Made by a program: the position numbers and the translations under genes. DNA of 64,000 nucleotides, taken from Pelagibacterales bacterium SAG-MED28. GTDB taxonomy: Bacteria; Pseudomonadota; Alphaproteobacteria; Pelagibacterales; Pelagibacteraceae. The notes under the pieces were generated by a model, which did no database searches, was not told the DNA's origin, and saw nothing but the letters and a program-made list of their open reading frames with translations. Of the stretch, positions 61,441-64,000 are shown piece after piece. The stretch is taken from contig JACWDY010000001.1 of NCBI GenBank assembly GCA_014653835.1, positions 62,001 through 126,000 of the forward strand, given 5' to 3'. The first letter of the stretch is position 1. Each line of letters begins with the position of its first letter.

Positions 61441-64000
61441 ATGTTGAAAAAAATCGTTGTAAAAGGCGCAAAAGAACACAACTTAAAAAATGTTTCTCTT
61501 GAAATACCAAAAGAGAAATTAGTTGTCATAACTGGTCTATCTGGGTCAGGAAAATCATCTTTGGCATTTGATACAATCTATGCCGAAGGTCAAAGAAGAT
61601 ATGTTGAAAGTCTCTCCTCTTATGCAAGACAGTTCTTGGATAAAATGAAAAAACCTAAGGTTGATTTAATTGAAGGTCTTAGTCCGGCTATATCTATTGA
61701 ACAAAAAAATACTTCTAAAAATCCCAGATCTACAGTTGCGACTGTAACAGAAATATACGACTATATGAGAGTTTTATTTGCTCGGGTGGGTATTCCTTAC
61801 TCCCCTTTCACGGGTAAACCTATTGTTTCTCAGCCAATAAGTGAAATGGTTGATAAAATTAAAAGATTGCCTAAAGACAGTACAATTTATTTACTTGCAC
61901 CAATAGTGAGAGGCAGAAAGGGAGAGTATAAAAAAGAAATTTTAAACTATAAAAAAAGAGGTTTTACCAAAATTAAAGTAGATGGAAAATATTTAAATAT
62001 AGATGAATTTCCAAATTTAAATAAAAAAATAAAACATGAAATTTCAATAATTGTTGATAGAGTGATACTTAATTCAAACCTTGGAAACAGATTAGCAGAT
62101 AGCGTGGAGACTGCTGTTAATCTCTCAAATGGCTTATTGATTGTAGAGTATGAAAATGAAACATTGCCAAAAAAATTCAGAAAAATTGAAACGATTACAT
62201 TTTCATCTAAATTTTCATGCCCCGAAAGCGGTTTTACAATTGAGGAGATAGAACCAAGATTGTTTTCTTTTAATTCACCTTATGGAGCTTGTGAAGAATG
62301 TGAAGGAATAGGTCATAATTTAAACGTAGATCCAAATTTAGTAATTTCTGATCCAAAAAAAAATCTTCAAGATGGTGTGATTGAACCTTGGGCTAAATCG
62401 ACATCTTTATACTATGCTCAAACTTTAGCCTCTATAGCTAAACACTATAAAATTTCTATGTCAGATCCTTGGAGAAAAATATCTAAAAAAGTGCAAGATA
62501 TTATTCTTTATGGATCAGACGAAGAGGAAATAAAGTTCTCTTATGATGATGGGTACGAAGCTTACACAACCAAAAAGGCTTTTGAAGGTGTAATTAATAA
62601 TCTTGAAAGGCGATATCTGGAAACAGATAGTGAATGGAAAAGAGAGGAAATATCTCAATACCAAAGCGAGTCAAAATGTGAAAAATGTAAAGGGATGAGA
62701 TTAAAAGATGAAGCCCTTTGTATAAAAATAAATTCTTTAAATATTAGCGAAGTAACGGAAAAATCAATAGATGATGCACAAGAATGGTTTGAAAATTTAC
62801 AAAATGCATTAACTGAGCGTGAAAATAAAATTGCTCAACATATATTAAAAGAAATTAATGAAAGATTAAATTTCCTTTTAAATGTTGGATTAAATTATCT
62901 TACCCTCTCAAGGGAGTCTGGAACGTTATCTGGTGGAGAAGCTCAAAGAATAAGGTTAGCCTCCCAAATTGGTTCTGGTCTTACCGGAGTTTTATATGTT
63001 CTTGATGAACCTTCAATTGGATTGCATCAAAGAGATAACAAAAAATTAATTACAGCACTTAAAAAATTAAGAGATCTTGGTAATACTGTTATCGTAGTTG
63101 AGCATGATATTGAAACTATGGAAAATTCAGATCATATTATTGATATAGGCCCAGAAGCTGGATTAAATGGTGGTCAAATTGTTGCAGATGGCACAGTTCA
63201 AGAAATAATAAAAAATAATAAAAGTATTACTGGAGATTATCTATCTGGCAAAAAATATATTCCTATTCCGAGAAAAAGAAGATCAGCAAAAAATGGAAGA
63301 TTTATAGAAATAAGTGGCGCAAGTGGTAATAATTTAAAAAAAGTTAATCTAAAAATTCCTGTTGGTACATTTACATGTGTAACAGGTGTCTCTGGAAGTG
63401 GAAAGTCTACTCTAATTTTACACACTTTGTATAATGCCTTTAACTTAATGCTTAACAAAAATAAAAGCCGTAAAGTTCCTAAAGCATTCACTGGATTTAA
63501 GGGCACAGAACTTATAGATAAAATAATTGACATAGATCAATCTCCTATAGGAAGAACACCTAGATCAAATCCAGCAACATATACGGGAGCTTTTGGACCA
63601 ATTAGAGAATGGTTTGCTGGATTACCAGAATCTAAAGCCAGAGGATATAAAGTTGGAAGATATTCTTTTAACGTAAAAGGAGGTAGATGTGAAACATGCG
63701 AGGGAGATGGGGTAATTACTTACGAAATGCATTTCTTACCAGATGTGTTCATTCCTTGTGATACCTGTAAAGGTGCTAGATATAATAGAGAAACGCTAGA
63801 GATCAAATTTAAAAATAAAAACATTGCTGATGTATTAGATATGACGGTTGATGAAGGTTGCGATTTTTTTGAAAATATCCAAAATATTAGATCAAAATTA
63901 ATTACCCTTAAACATGTTGGCCTTGGGTATATGAAGATTGGTCAACAGGCAACGACTTTGTCGGGGGGAGAAGCGCAAAGAATAAAACTGGCTAAAGAGT
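61441..64000 (+). CDS. uvrA: Excinuclease ABC subunit A (3' end beyond window)
   Basis: Damage-recognition ATPase of nucleotide excision repair. The frame is open from the ATG at 61441 to the window end (853 codons visible). Walker [11 protein letters not shown] (residues 31-40), a first zinc module with C260-x2-S263 and C284-x2-C287, [27 protein letters not shown], a second P-loop [10 protein letters not shown] and CETCEGDGV...CDTCKG are present. Ser at 263 replaces a Cys ligand. The visible end is the second ABC signature, [14 protein letters not shown]. Confidence 0.97.
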   Translation, partial: MLKKIVVKGAKEHNLKNVSLEIPKEKLVVITGLSGSGKSSLAFDTIYAEGQRRYVESLSSYARQFLDKMKKPKVDLIEGLSPAISIEQKNTSKNPRSTVATVTEIYDYMRVLFARVGIPYSPFTGKPIVSQPISEMVDKIKRLPKDSTIYLLAPIVRGRKGEYKKEILNYKKRGFTKIKVDGKYLNIDEFPNLNKKIKHEISIIVDRVILNSNLGNRLADSVETAVNLSNGLLIVEYENETLPKKFRKIETITFSSKFSCPESGFTIEEIEPRLFSFNSPYGACEECEGIGHNLNVDPNLVISDPKKNLQDGVIEPWAKSTSLYYAQTLASIAKHYKISMSDPWRKISKKVQDIILYGSDEEEIKFSYDDGYEAYTTKKAFEGVINNLERRYLETDSEWKREEISQYQSESKCEKCKGMRLKDEALCIKINSLNISEVTEKSIDDAQEWFENLQNALTERENKIAQHILKEINERLNFLLNVGLNYLTLSRESGTLSGGEAQRIRLASQIGSGLTGVLYVLDEPSIGLHQRDNKKLITALKKLRDLGNTVIVVEHDIETMENSDHIIDIGPEAGLNGGQIVADGTVQEIIKNNKSITGDYLSGKKYIPIPRKRRSAKNGRFIEISGASGNNLKKVNLKIPVGTFTCVTGVSGSGKSTLILHTLYNAFNLMLNKNKSRKVPKAFTGFKGTELIDKIIDIDQSPIGRTPRSNPATYTGAFGPIREWFAGLPESKARGYKVGRYSFNVKGGRCETCEGDGVITYEMHFLPDVFIPCDTCKGARYNRETLEIKFKNKNIADVLDMTVDEGCDFFENIQNIRSKLITLKHVGLGYMKIGQQATTLSGGEAQRIKLAKE

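Overview
The window is a compact, very AT-rich chromosomal segment from an alphaproteobacterium. Short or overlapping gene junctions, four-base overlaps of convergent stop codons, single-copy housekeeping genes and a strong bias to Lys/Asn/Ile codons all fit a streamlined marine Pelagibacterales (SAR11-type) genome. This assignment is inferred from gene content and composition; no 16S gene is present.

Layout. 1-8385: end of rnc, recO, hemB (reverse), a 2-oxoglutarate dioxygenase-like gene, then rpiB-glyA-nrdR-ribD-ribE-ribBX-ribH-nusB, a nearly gapless carbon-one/riboflavin operon. 8454-15844: H+-pumping pyrophosphatase, bamE, cytochrome bc1 chaperone, rpmF (a 57-codon gene), plsX, ihfA, merR, rpmG, chorismate mutase, heme A synthase, rplM-rpsI. 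15889-23015: argC, a lipoprotein, hom, glpX, recJ, a tRNA-Glu that overlaps the recJ 3' end, a hydroxyacid dehydrogenase and a pilin-like membrane protein. 23012-34151: a carbohydrate cluster read as myo-inositol uptake and catabolism (iolE, iolG, periplasmic binding protein, permease, ATPase, ROK kinase, second Gfo/Idh dehydrogenase, iolD, aldehyde dehydrogenase, HpcH/HpaI aldolase). It lacks the usual iolB, iolC, iolJ and iolA. 34164-39572: an accessory block with a GIY-YIG protein, a two-domain glycosyltransferase, a GT2 glycosyltransferase, an FkbM methyltransferase and a solitary tyrosine recombinase. A long inverted repeat lies directly upstream of the recombinase; a small membrane protein and an alkyltransferase follow. 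39573-39983 is the only gene-free stretch over 300 bases.

39984-64000: AEC transporter, SbmA-like transporter, NDUFS4-like protein, tRNA-Pro, nhaA, an IscU-like scaffold, glutathione peroxidase, then the reverse-strand MBL hydrolase-tatD-metG-holB-tmk-dacC-rlpA-like-mltB series, tRNA-Ser, sdhE, recG, a DUF502 protein, an M48 peptidase lipoprotein, tRNA-Lys, tgt, ppi, coaD, gyrA, ssb and the start of uvrA, which runs off the window.

The items most worth a second look are the incomplete, possibly rewired inositol cluster; the inverted repeat at the recombinase; the recJ/tRNA-Glu overlap; and repeated loss or alteration of zinc-binding cysteines (Tgt, NrdR, ROK kinase, RibBX), on top of zinc-free family variants elsewhere in the window.
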